Part shown: piece by piece, positions 1 to 7,055 of the stretch
Layout: the number at the start of each line of letters is the position of its first letter
Numbering within the stretch: position 1 is the first letter of the stretch
Assembly: GCA_012514235.1 (NCBI GenBank)
Contig: JAAZAR010000130.1
Span: forward strand, 1 to 38,897
Reading direction: 5' to 3'
Source: Actinomycetota bacterium
GTDB taxonomy: Bacteria; Actinomycetota; Thermoleophilia; UBA2241
Length of the DNA stretch: 38,897 nt
Program-made: the position numbers and the translations under genes
The notes under the pieces: generated by a model
Seen by the model: only the letters and a program-made list of their open reading frames with translations
Told to the model about the DNA's origin: nothing
The model's database searches: none

Positions 1-1304
1 GGCGTGTCGCAGCGCCAGCAGAATGGATAGCTGTGCTCGTACGGCTCCACGCCGAGCAGCCGGCCGCGGTGCTTGAGCTCGTGCGTGATGGCCGGGTCCG
101 CGTCCTTGACGAAGACCCCGGCCCACGGCGTGACCTCGGCGACGAACCTGCCCTCGGTGTCGACGGCGTTCACCACCGGGAGGTCGTTGTCCAAGCCGAC
201 GCGCATGTCGGCCTCGCCGAACGCGGGCGCGATGTGCACGATGCCGGTACCGTCAGTGGTCGTGACGTAGTCGTCGCCGACGACGAAGTGGGCGCGCTTG
301 TCGATCTTCATGAAGTCGAACAGCGGCTCGTACTCCAGGCCGAGGAGCTCCGAGCCGCGCAGCTCGCGCAGCACCTCGGCCTTCTTGCCGAGGACGGGCT
401 CGACGAGGTCGCGTGCGAGGATGAAGCGGTCGCCGCGGCTCTCCACGAGCGCATAGGGCACGTCCGGATGCACCGCGGCGGCGACGTTGCTGATGAGGGT
501 CCACGGCGTGGTGGTCCAGACGGCGAGCGAGACGGGCTTGGCCTCGCCGTCCTCCCCGGCGCCGGCGACGCCCTCCGACACCCGCTCCGCCGCCTCCGGC
601 GTGAGCGGGAAGCGCACGTAGATCGAGTCCTCGGTGACGTCCTTGTAGCCCTGCGCCACCTCGTGGCTGCTGATCGCCGTGCCGCAGCGGGGGCAGTACG
701 GCACCACCTTGAAGCCCTGGTACAGCAGGTCCTTGTCCCAGATGCGCCGCAGCAGCGCCCACACCGACTCGATGTAGTCGTTGGTGTACGTGTAGTAGGC
801 GTCGTCCAGGTCGACCCAGAACCCGATGCGCTCGGTGAAGCGCTCCCACTCCTCCAGGTACGTGGTGACGCTCTCGCGGCAGAGCCGGTTGAACTCGGCG
901 ACGCCGTAGGCCTCGATCTGCTCCTTGCCGTCGATCCCAAGCCGGCGCTCCACCTCGAGCTCCACGGGCAGCCCGTGGGTGTCCCACCCGGCCTTGCGCG
1001 GCACTCGATAGCCGCGCATGGTCTTGTACCGCGGGAAGAGGTCCTTGAAGATCCTCGAGATGACGTGGTGGGAACCCGGCCTGCCGTTCGCCGTCGGCGG
1101 CCCCTCGTAGAAGACGAAGAGCGGCGCATTTTCGCGGCCCGCGAGGCTCCTGTGGAAGATGTCGTTGGCCTTCCAGAACTCGAGGATGCGCGCGTCCAGC
1201 GTCGGGAAGTCGACGCGGGCGGAGACGTCCTTGAACCGGGGCCGGCTGTCACTGAGGGGCCCTTCGCCGCCCCCCTCGATGGGCTGCCTGCGGTGACTGT
1301 CCAC
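1..1304 (-). CDS. ileS: Isoleucyl-tRNA synthetase, N-terminal part (3' end outside window)
   Basis: This class Ia aminoacyl-tRNA synthetase charges tRNA-Ile with isoleucine in the cytosol. The minus-strand frame runs open from a GTG at 1304 to the window edge, about 434 residues. The protein has the N-terminal signature PPTANGRPGSHHV, where the HIGH motif reads GSHH, followed by KDLFPRY, PRKAGWDTHGLPVE and, near the edge, HSYPFCWRCDTP. All are typical of IleS, and the last falls in the editing (CP1) region. In-frame TAG occurs 16 codons upstream of the GTG, so the start is bounded; a TTG 11 codons upstream is an alternative. The KMSKS motif and anticodon-binding domain lie outside the window. 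The gene is divergent from the HAD phosphatase at 1410. The identification is firm; only the exact start is uncertain. Confidence 0.95.
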   Translation of the reverse strand, partial: MDSHRRQPIEGGGEGPLSDSRPRFKDVSARVDFPTLDARILEFWKANDIFHRSLAGRENAPLFVFYEGPPTANGRPGSHHVISRIFKDLFPRYKTMRGYRVPRKAGWDTHGLPVELEVERRLGIDGKEQIEAYGVAEFNRLCRESVTTYLEEWERFTERIGFWVDLDDAYYTYTNDYIESVWALLRRIWDKDLLYQGFKVVPYCPRCGTAISSHEVAQGYKDVTEDSIYVRFPLTPEAAERVSEGVAGAGEDGEAKPVSLAVWTTTPWTLISNVAAAVHPDVPYALVESRGDRFILARDLVEPVLGKKAEVLRELRGSELLGLEYEPLFDFMKIDKRAHFVVGDDYVTTTDGTGIVHIAPAFGEADMRVGLDNDLPVVNAVDTEGRFVAEVTPWAGVFVKDADPAITHELKHRGRLLGVEPYEHSYPFCWRCDT

Positions 1305-1340
1305 AAGACTCGCTTTCTGCTGATACGGACCGGGCAAGCG

Positions 1341-1346
1341 ATTCTA
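1341..1346 (-). promoter_or_regulatory. Candidate extended -10 promoter for ileS
   Basis: On the minus strand the hexamer TAGAAT is preceded by TGG, giving the extended -10 form TGn-TAGAAT. It lies about 37 nt upstream of the ileS GTG. No good -35 is present 16-18 nt upstream, which is tolerable for an extended -10 promoter. Motif evidence only. Confidence 0.4.
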
Positions 1347-1396
1347 CCAGACGTGCCCTGGCGGGCCGGCCGGCGACGGCTCGCGGCCGGCCCGTG

Positions 1397-1402
1397 TACA
1401 CT
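1397..1402 (+). promoter_or_regulatory. Candidate -10 element for the HAD phosphatase, implying a leaderless mRNA
   Basis: TACACT on the plus strand fits TANNNT and ends 7 nt before the ATG at 1410, so transcription would begin at or next to the start codon. The bases before the ATG are pyrimidine-rich and hold no Shine-Dalgarno sequence, which agrees with a leaderless message. The -35 match is weak (GCGACG). Confidence 0.3.
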
Positions 1403-1409
1403 CTCCCGC

Positions 1410-2114
1410 ATGACCGGAGACCCCACACGAGCGGGCACGCGGAGCCCGCGTCTCCTCGCCCTCCTCGACTACGACGGCACCATGACGACGCACGAGTGCA
1501 ACGAGGTGGCTCTGCAGCCGTTCGTAGGAGACCCCTGGTGGAAGCTCGAGGAGGAGGCGTGCAGCGACCGGATGAGCCACGCCGACGTGTTCGACCGGCA
1601 GGTCGCGCTCATCCGGGCGCCGCGGCCGGAGGTCGTCCGGCGCCTGCTCGAGGCCCCCGAGCCAATGCCCGGCCTCCGCGAGTTCATCACGCGCCTGCTG
1701 GAGCGCGGCGGCGAGGCCGCCATCGTCAGCGCCGGCATCCGCGAGGCGATCGAGGCGTTCTGGGAGCGCCTCGACCTGCCGCCCGTCCGGCTGTTCGCCA
1801 GCGAGCTGGTCGGCGAGGGCCCGGACGACGGCCCGCCGTACCATCTCGAGTTCAGCGACGCGCTGGGCGGCTGTCCGCGATGCGGGCCGGACTGCTGCAA
1901 GGCGGCGATCCTGCACCGCCTTCGTCGCCCCGGTGACGTCGTGCTCGTGTTCGGCGACGGACCGAGCGACCTGTGCCCCGCGCGCGAGGCCGACCTCGTG
2001 TTCGCGCGCGGTCACCTGGCCGAGCGCTGCGAGCAGGAGGGGCTCGACTGGCGTCCGCTCACCGACTTCGGACTCGTACTCGACGAGGTCGACGCGTGGC
2101 TGGCGAGCCGGTGA
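1410..2114 (+). CDS. HAD-superfamily phosphatase, MtnX-like
   Basis: The 234-residue cytosolic phosphatase carries the HAD motif I as DYDGT (about residues 20-24). A hydroxyl motif II lies in AIVSAG near residue 110, and motif IV is GDGPSD near residue 185. A Cys-rich stretch CPRCGPDCCKAAI is followed by VFARGHLAERC. This layout resembles the MtnX / 2,3-diketo-5-methylthiopentyl-1-phosphate phosphatase group, where a CCK motif and VFAR follow in the same order. No other methionine-salvage gene is visible, so the true substrate is unknown and could be another small phosphate ester. The ATG at 1410 was chosen because it begins the conserved domain without extra sequence; a longer upstream frame is a shadow over ileS. 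Its TGA overlaps the next gene's GTG by 4 nt, so it is probably co-transcribed with the membrane proteins behind it. Confidence 0.85.
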   Translation: MTGDPTRAGTRSPRLLALLDYDGTMTTHECNEVALQPFVGDPWWKLEEEACSDRMSHADVFDRQVALIRAPRPEVVRRLLEAPEPMPGLREFITRLLERGGEAAIVSAGIREAIEAFWERLDLPPVRLFASELVGEGPDDGPPYHLEFSDALGGCPRCGPDCCKAAILHRLRRPGDVVLVFGDGPSDLCPAREADLVFARGHLAERCEQEGLDWRPLTDFGLVLDEVDAWLASR

Positions 2115-3421
2115 GCGGCCGGAGTCGCAGTGCGGTCCGGCCGGCGCCGGCCGGCGCGGCCGAGCCGGCGCTCCTCGATCCGGCCACGAGGCCCGCGGGC
2201 CAGACGTCCCTCGTCGTCGCAGCAGCGGTCTCCTTCCAGGCAGTCGCGTGGGCACTCCTCATCTGGCTGCTGCGCAGCGGAGGCCCGTGGTACGGCTTCT
2301 TCGACGTCTCGGACATCGGCGTCTACCTCGACTACGCGCAGAAGGTGGCCGCCGGCCTCGCGGTGTACCGCGACTTCTCCTTCGAGTATCCGCCGCTGGC
2401 ACTACCGCTCTTCACGCTCCCCTACCGCGGCGATCCCGCCGCCTACCCCACCTGGTTCGCCGCCGAGATGATCCTCCTGTGCACGGCGGCGGCGGCGCTC
2501 ACCGGCGCGACCGCCGCCGCCGTCTGGCGCGGCCTCGCCCGCCCGCTCGCAGCCTGCGGCGCCTACGCCGCCGCCGTGCTGGCCGCGGGCGCCATCACCG
2601 CCAACCGGTACGACGTGGCGGTCGCGCTCACGCTCGCCGCCGCCCTGTTCTTCCTGGCGCGGCGCCACACGACCGCAGCGGGCGCCGCGCTCGGCGTCGG
2701 CGTGGCGCTCAAGCTCACGCCGGGCCTGCTCCTGCCGCTGGCGCTCATCGTAGCCGGCACGCGCCGGCGCGCCCTCTACGCCCTCGCCGGCTTCCTCGTG
2801 TTCGCCGCCGTGCCGCTCCTCCCGTTCCTGGGCCGCTGGGACGGCCTGACCAACGTGATCACCTATCATGCCCAGCGGCCGCTGCAGATCGAGAGCGTGC
2901 CCGGCACCCCGTACCTCATCGCCGGATCGATGGGCGCCTGGGGTATCGGGACCGGCTCGTCGTTCGGCTCCCAGTCGCTGGCGGGACCGGGCAGCGAGGT
3001 CGTCGCCCGGCTCTCCGTGTGGCTGGGCCTGCTGCTGGTGGCAGGGGTCTACGTGCTCGTCTGGCGCCGTCGGGAGCTGCTGCGGACGGTGCCTGAGCAC
3101 ATCCCCGCCGCGGCGCTGGCCTGCGTCCTGGCCTTCACCGTGGCGAACAAGGTGCTCTCGCCCCAGTTCCTGTGCTGGACCTTCCCGCTGGTCGCGCTGG
3201 TGCTGGTCGGCAGGGGCAGCCTCCAGCGCCTCACCGGGATCCTCACGCTGGCCGCCATCGCGGTCACCCAGGTCGAGTTCCCCGGCCTCTACTGGCGCAT
3301 GGTCGACCTGGAGCCGGGTCCCGTCTACGTCGTCGTTGTGCGCAACGTGGTCCTCGTCGGAGCCGCCGTGGCCGCGGCGGTGACGGTCTGGAAGCTCCCC
3401 GCCGCGGCCGCGGAGGCCTGA
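2111..3421 (+). CDS. GT87-type (DUF2029) polytopic mannosyltransferase-like membrane protein, copy 1
   Basis: This is a 436-residue integral membrane protein with about 10 hydrophobic segments. It looks like the GT-C fold glycosyltransferases of family GT87 (PimE/DUF2029 type), which use polyprenyl-phosphate sugars on the outer face of the membrane. Visible family-like stretches are FEYPPLALPLF near residue 90, NRYDVAVAL near 170, ALKLTPGLLLPL near 200, RPLQIESVPGTPYL near 260 and NKVLSPQFLCW near 350. It shares nearly every one of these with the gene at 3835, so the two are paralogues. The GTG at 2111 was chosen because it forms a GTGA overlap with the upstream stop; an in-frame GTG at 2096 is possible. 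The sugar and acceptor cannot be told from sequence. Confidence 0.8.
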   Translation: MSGRSRSAVRPAPAGAAEPALLDPATRPAGQTSLVVAAAVSFQAVAWALLIWLLRSGGPWYGFFDVSDIGVYLDYAQKVAAGLAVYRDFSFEYPPLALPLFTLPYRGDPAAYPTWFAAEMILLCTAAAALTGATAAAVWRGLARPLAACGAYAAAVLAAGAITANRYDVAVALTLAAALFFLARRHTTAAGAALGVGVALKLTPGLLLPLALIVAGTRRRALYALAGFLVFAAVPLLPFLGRWDGLTNVITYHAQRPLQIESVPGTPYLIAGSMGAWGIGTGSSFGSQSLAGPGSEVVARLSVWLGLLLVAGVYVLVWRRRELLRTVPEHIPAAALACVLAFTVANKVLSPQFLCWTFPLVALVLVGRGSLQRLTGILTLAAIAVTQVEFPGLYWRMVDLEPGPVYVVVVRNVVLVGAAVAAAVTVWKLPAAAAEA

Positions 3422-3425
3422 CCGC

Positions 3426-3848
3426 ATGGACGCTCGATTCGAAGAGAGCGGCCGCCAGTTCGTCAAGTTCTCGGTGGTGGGCACCGTCGGGACGGTGGTC
3501 AACCTCGCGGTCCTCAAGTCGACGCTGTTCGCCTGGGGCCACCTCGTCGGGGATCCGACCTTCGGCGTCGAGATCTTCGCCAGCGGTCTCGCCTTCTGCA
3601 TCGCCGTCGTCAACAACTACCTGCTGAACCGCTGGTGGACGTTCCGCGCCACGGGCAGCTTCACGACGCAGTTCCTCAAGTTCTTCATCGTCAGTTGTTG
3701 TGGCCTCGCGCTGAACGAGCTGGCGTTCTGGCTTTTCCGGGGCCGGCTCGACATCGACGTCCTCGTCAGCCAGGGCCTGGCGATCCTCTGCGTGCTGCCT
3801 TTCAACTTCTTCGTCAACAAACTCTGGAGCTTCCGTGAGGATCACTGA
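3426..3848 (+). CDS. GtrA family membrane protein (putative polyprenyl-phosphate-sugar flippase)
   Basis: The 140-residue protein has four predicted membrane segments and the GtrA family layout. It starts with QFVKFSVVGTVGTVVN, has NNYLLNRWWTF between segments 2 and 3, and ends with FNFFVNKLWSF. GtrA proteins are thought to flip undecaprenyl- or decaprenyl-phosphate-linked monosaccharides to the outer face for GT-C glycosyltransferases. That role fits its position between two GT87-type genes. The ATG at 3426 follows the previous stop by 4 nt, and its 3' end overlaps the next start (GTG 3835) by 14 nt. The family call is firm; the sugar carried is unknown. Confidence 0.9.
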   Translation: MDARFEESGRQFVKFSVVGTVGTVVNLAVLKSTLFAWGHLVGDPTFGVEIFASGLAFCIAVVNNYLLNRWWTFRATGSFTTQFLKFFIVSCCGLALNELAFWLFRGRLDIDVLVSQGLAILCVLPFNFFVNKLWSFREDH

Positions 3849-5124
3849 GCGGTCGCCCGGGGCGCCGGCGCCGAGCCCCTGGTTCGCCGCGCTGGCCTCG
3901 TCGTTCCTCACCCTGCTCGTGATCGGCGTCCTCTTCCCCAACCTCTGGTACGGCATGCACGACATCACCGACCTGCCCGTGTACTGGGGGTACGCCTCGC
4001 GGATCGCCGCCGGCGATGCGCCCTTCACGCCGACCTTCCAGGTGGAGTACCCGCCGCTCGCCGTCGCCCTGTTCCGCGTCCCGGGACACACCGGCAGCGA
4101 GAGCCTCTACGGCATCTGGTTCAACATCCTGATGGGCGCGATCACCGCCGGCACCGGCGCCGTCACGGCCTACACCGCCTGCAGGCTCTGGCCCCGCGGC
4201 GGCCGCGCCTACGTCGCCGCGGTGCTGTACCCCGTGGGCGTCGCCCTCATCGGCACCATCGTGATCAACCGCTACGACGTCGCCGTTGCGCTGCTGATCG
4301 CGGTCTTCATCCTCTGCCTCACCCAACGCTGGTACTCGGCCGCCGCCTTCGTCCTCGGCATGGGGTTCGCCCTCAAGCTCACGCCGCTGGCGCTGCTGCC
4401 GCTGGTCCTGCTGCTGGCCGGACGGCCGCGACGGTGGGGCTGGCCGCTGGTCGCCTTCGGCGCCGCGGCCGCCGCGCCGTTCCTGCCCTACGTGGTCAAG
4501 TCGTGGTCCGGCGTATGGCACGTGTTCCAGTACCACCTGGAGCGGCCGCTCCAGATCGAGAGCGTGCTCGGTACGCCACAGCTGCTCGGCCAGCTGCTGG
4601 GGGCGGACTGGGCGTCGTGGGCGTGGAGCCACGGCTCGCACTCGCTGGTCGCCCCGGGCGTCGGCCTCGCCGCCGACATGTCCGGCGGCCTGACGCTCCT
4701 CGCCGTGGCCGCCGTCTACTTCTTCGCGTGGCAGCGCCGTGCGCGCCTGCGCACGGCGCCGGCCGACCTGGCCATCGTCGTGCTGGCGCTGCTGCTCGCG
4801 CTCATGACGTTCGGCAAGGTGCTTTCGCCGCAGTACTTCATCTGGATCCTGCCGGCGTGGGCTCTCGTCGCCGCCCGGGACCGCTGGCTGGCCGTCCTCT
4901 GCGGACTGGCCCTCGCCCTCACCCACGCGGAGTTCCCCGCCCTCTACTGGAACCTGCTGGACATGCAGCCCTGGCCGCTGGCCATCGTCGTGGCCCGCAA
5001 CACGCTGCTGCTGGCGGCCTACGCCTGCTCGCTCTGGCGCCTGTGCAGGCTTCCGACGGCTTGCCCCACCGTGGAACGGAACGGCGAGCCTGCGCGCGAG
5101 TCCACGGCTGCCTCTTCCCCATGA
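3835..5124 (+). CDS. GT87-type (DUF2029) polytopic mannosyltransferase-like membrane protein, copy 2
   Basis: This 429-residue polytopic protein is a paralogue of the one at 2111. It keeps VEYPPLAVALF near residue 75, NRYDVAVAL near 143, ALKLTPLALLPL near 180, RPLQIESVLGTPQLLG near 237, KVLSPQYFIW near 330 and EFPALYWNLLDMQPWPL near 365. Several strings match copy 1 almost exactly, pointing to a local duplication that now flanks gtrA. The start is a GTG inside the end of gtrA (14-nt overlap), so translation is probably coupled. It most likely transfers a sugar from a polyprenyl-phosphate donor at the outer membrane face. Whether the two copies use the same acceptor is unknown. It ends 66 nt before the convergent GT26 gene. 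Confidence 0.8.
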   Translation: MRITERSPGAPAPSPWFAALASSFLTLLVIGVLFPNLWYGMHDITDLPVYWGYASRIAAGDAPFTPTFQVEYPPLAVALFRVPGHTGSESLYGIWFNILMGAITAGTGAVTAYTACRLWPRGGRAYVAAVLYPVGVALIGTIVINRYDVAVALLIAVFILCLTQRWYSAAAFVLGMGFALKLTPLALLPLVLLLAGRPRRWGWPLVAFGAAAAAPFLPYVVKSWSGVWHVFQYHLERPLQIESVLGTPQLLGQLLGADWASWAWSHGSHSLVAPGVGLAADMSGGLTLLAVAAVYFFAWQRRARLRTAPADLAIVVLALLLALMTFGKVLSPQYFIWILPAWALVAARDRWLAVLCGLALALTHAEFPALYWNLLDMQPWPLAIVVARNTLLLAAYACSLWRLCRLPTACPTVERNGEPARESTAASSP

Positions 5125-5176
5125 GCCTGCCGGGCGCCGACCCTGTACGCGGTCGCAACGCCCGAGCTCGTCGGCG

Positions 5177-5190
5177 CGGCAGCGCTGCCG
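5177..5190. terminator. 14-bp palindrome between convergent genes, possible bidirectional terminator
   Basis: CGGCAGCGCTGCCG is a perfect palindrome that sits directly beside the stop of the minus-strand gene (5191) and 53 nt after the plus-strand stop (5124). It could form a 5-bp GC stem with a GCGC loop. There is no T-run on either side. Position supports a terminator role, but the structure is small. Confidence 0.3.
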
Positions 5191-5946
5191 TCAGCGGCGG
5201 CGTTCGCGGAGCAGCTGCGCCGCCGCGAGCGCCAGGAAGCGTGTGTTGGTGCTCGCGTACCGCCACCAGAGCCGACCGGGCTCCTTGCGCAGGCGGTGGA
5301 GCCACTCCAGGCCTGCCTTCTGCGTGAGCCGCCCGGCCGGCTTGACCGTGCCCGTGACGAAGTCGACCGCGGCGCCGATGCCCAGCATGGTCGCCGGCAG
5401 CCGGTCACGATGCTCGAGCATCCAGCGCTCCTGCTTGGGGCAGCCAAGCGCGACGAACAGGATGCGGACGCCGGCCGCTTTCATGGCCTCGATCTCCGCT
5501 TCGTCCTCCTCCGGCGTGAGCGGACGGAACGGCGGCGAGTACCGGTACACGATGTCGAGGTCCTTGTAGCCGGCCCTGAGCCGCCGCTCGACCGCCTCCA
5601 GCACATCGGGACGGCCGCCGTAGATGCCCACCGGTATCTTGTGCCGCACGGCGACGTCGCACACGGTGAGCATGAGGTCGAGGCCGCGCGTGTGCTTGGC
5701 GCGGCGGTCTCCGGCGAGGCGGCAGATGAGGTAGAGAGGCCGCCCGTCGCACACGGTGAGGTCCGACCCGTTGAGCTCCTCGGCGAACGACGGGTCGTCC
5801 CACGCCGTCATGACCATGTGCACGTTGGCGGCGCAGACGACCTTGCCGGCGCCGCCCTCGGACCACACCCGCACCATCTCGGCCGCGTCGGTGACGCCGA
5901 CGGGCTCCACCCGGGTGGTCAGGATGGTGCGCGACCAGACCCTCAT
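5191..5946 (-). CDS. WecG/TagA/CpsF family glycosyltransferase (GT26)
   Basis: The 251-residue enzyme belongs to GT26, whose members add N-acetylmannosamine(uronate) or related sugars to a lipid-linked GlcNAc (WecG in enterobacterial common antigen, TagA in wall teichoic acid). Family features are NVHMVMTAWDD and DGRPLYLICRL in the first third, GIYGGRPDVLEAVERRL at about 108-124, LGCPKQERWM at about 170 and GIGAAVDFVTGTVKPAG at about 190. No membrane helix is seen; the C-terminal basic part may hold it on the membrane. Its ATG overlaps the upstream GT4 stop as ATGA, making it the last gene of the autokinase-GT4-GT26 unit. The donor is not deducible, though an amino sugar is the family norm. 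Confidence 0.92.
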   Translation of the reverse strand: MRVWSRTILTTRVEPVGVTDAAEMVRVWSEGGAGKVVCAANVHMVMTAWDDPSFAEELNGSDLTVCDGRPLYLICRLAGDRRAKHTRGLDLMLTVCDVAVRHKIPVGIYGGRPDVLEAVERRLRAGYKDLDIVYRYSPPFRPLTPEEDEAEIEAMKAAGVRILFVALGCPKQERWMLEHRDRLPATMLGIGAAVDFVTGTVKPAGRLTQKAGLEWLHRLRKEPGRLWWRYASTNTRFLALAAAQLLRERRR

Positions 5947-7055
5947 GCAGAAGCCCCGCCGATCACGGCGTCCAGGACATCGAGGTAGGTGGGCATGACC
6001 CGGCCCGGGGCGAAGTCCTGCACCTTGGTCGCGTTGGCCCGCCCCATCGACTCACGGAGCCGCCCGTCCCCGGCCAGCCGCTCCATGGCGGTGGTGAGGG
6101 CGGAAGGGTCGCGCGCAGGCACGAAGAGCGCGTTCACGCCCTCCTCGAGATGGTCCGCGCAGCCTCGGATGCGAGTCGTGATCACGGGCAGAGCATAGCC
6201 CATGGCCTCCATGACGGCGAGCGGGAACCCCTCGGGGAAGTAGGACGGCAGGACGAAGACGTCGGCCGTCCTGTACGCCGCGGCGAGTCCCTCGCCGCTC
6301 ACGTACCCGAGCAGGTCGATCGAGTCGAGCACGCCGAGTTCCGCGGCGCGGCGCGCCATCTCATCGCGCGCCGGCCCCCGGCCGGCGACCACGAGCCGGC
6401 AGGCGCATCGGCGCCGGACGCGGGCGAAGGCCTCGACGAGGTCGAAACAGCCCTTCTCGGGGATGAGCCGCGCCACGAAGAAGAACCGCGGCTCATCGCC
6501 GCCGCGCGGCGCGGCGCACGCGGCGGCGCGGCCCTCCGGCACGAACGGGTTGATCACCACGTCGTACCGGGCTTCCGGACAGAAGCGCCGCCACTCCCGG
6601 TGCTCTTCGTGCGACAGCAGCAGCACCGAGTCCGTGCGCGTCACCAGGGCACGAGACGCGGCCTTGAGGGCAGCGTGACCTGAGGCCACCAGGCGGTGGC
6701 TCTCGCTCCCGTGGAAGTGCAGCACGAAGGGCGGCCGCCACCCGGAGGTGGCGAGCGCCAGCGGCAGGTCGCGCACGAGCGCGGAGGGGTTGTGCGCGGT
6801 GTTCACGTACAGGGCGTCGGGCCGCCAGGCGCGGATCTGGCGCAGCACGCGCGTCACATCCTCTCCGCGGCCCCGCACCTTCCTCACCACCGACTCGTGC
6901 CCGGCCGTGTGAGCACTCCAGCCGAGCGTACGCACGTCGTAGCAGGCCTTGTGGAAGCCGTCCACCATGAGGGGAGCGAGCTTGGGCAGCGGTCCCCCGA
7001 TGGCCGGATAGCCGGTGAGGAACAGGAGCCGCCGCCTGGCGGCGGCGGCGCTCAT
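5943..7055 (-). CDS. GT4 family glycosyltransferase
   Basis: This 370-residue cytosolic GT-B enzyme has an N-terminal acceptor domain starting LLFLTGYPAIGGP. Its C-terminal donor domain carries FFVARLIPEKGCFDLVEAF near residue 190. The GT4 EX7E motif appears as EGFPLAVMEAMG near residue 288, followed by PVITTRIRGCADHLEEG. GT4 enzymes retain the donor's anomeric configuration and build lipid-linked glycans from nucleotide sugars. The start ATG at 7055 overlaps the stop of the tyrosine autokinase by 4 nt (ATGA), and its own stop overlaps the GT26 start the same way. The sugar specificity cannot be read from sequence. Confidence 0.92.
   Translation of the reverse strand: MSAAAARRRLLFLTGYPAIGGPLPKLAPLMVDGFHKACYDVRTLGWSAHTAGHESVVRKVRGRGEDVTRVLRQIRAWRPDALYVNTAHNPSALVRDLPLALATSGWRPPFVLHFHGSESHRLVASGHAALKAASRALVTRTDSVLLLSHEEHREWRRFCPEARYDVVINPFVPEGRAAACAAPRGGDEPRFFFVARLIPEKGCFDLVEAFARVRRRCACRLVVAGRGPARDEMARRAAELGVLDSIDLLGYVSGEGLAAAYRTADVFVLPSYFPEGFPLAVMEAMGYALPVITTRIRGCADHLEEGVNALFVPARDPSALTTAMERLAGDGRLRESMGRANATKVQDFAPGRVMPTYLDVLDAVIGGASA

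Noticed and set aside
33..1409. Long plus-strand frame upstream of the HAD phosphatase
   Set aside because: It is antisense to ileS, which has clear motifs. The real HAD start is at 1410.
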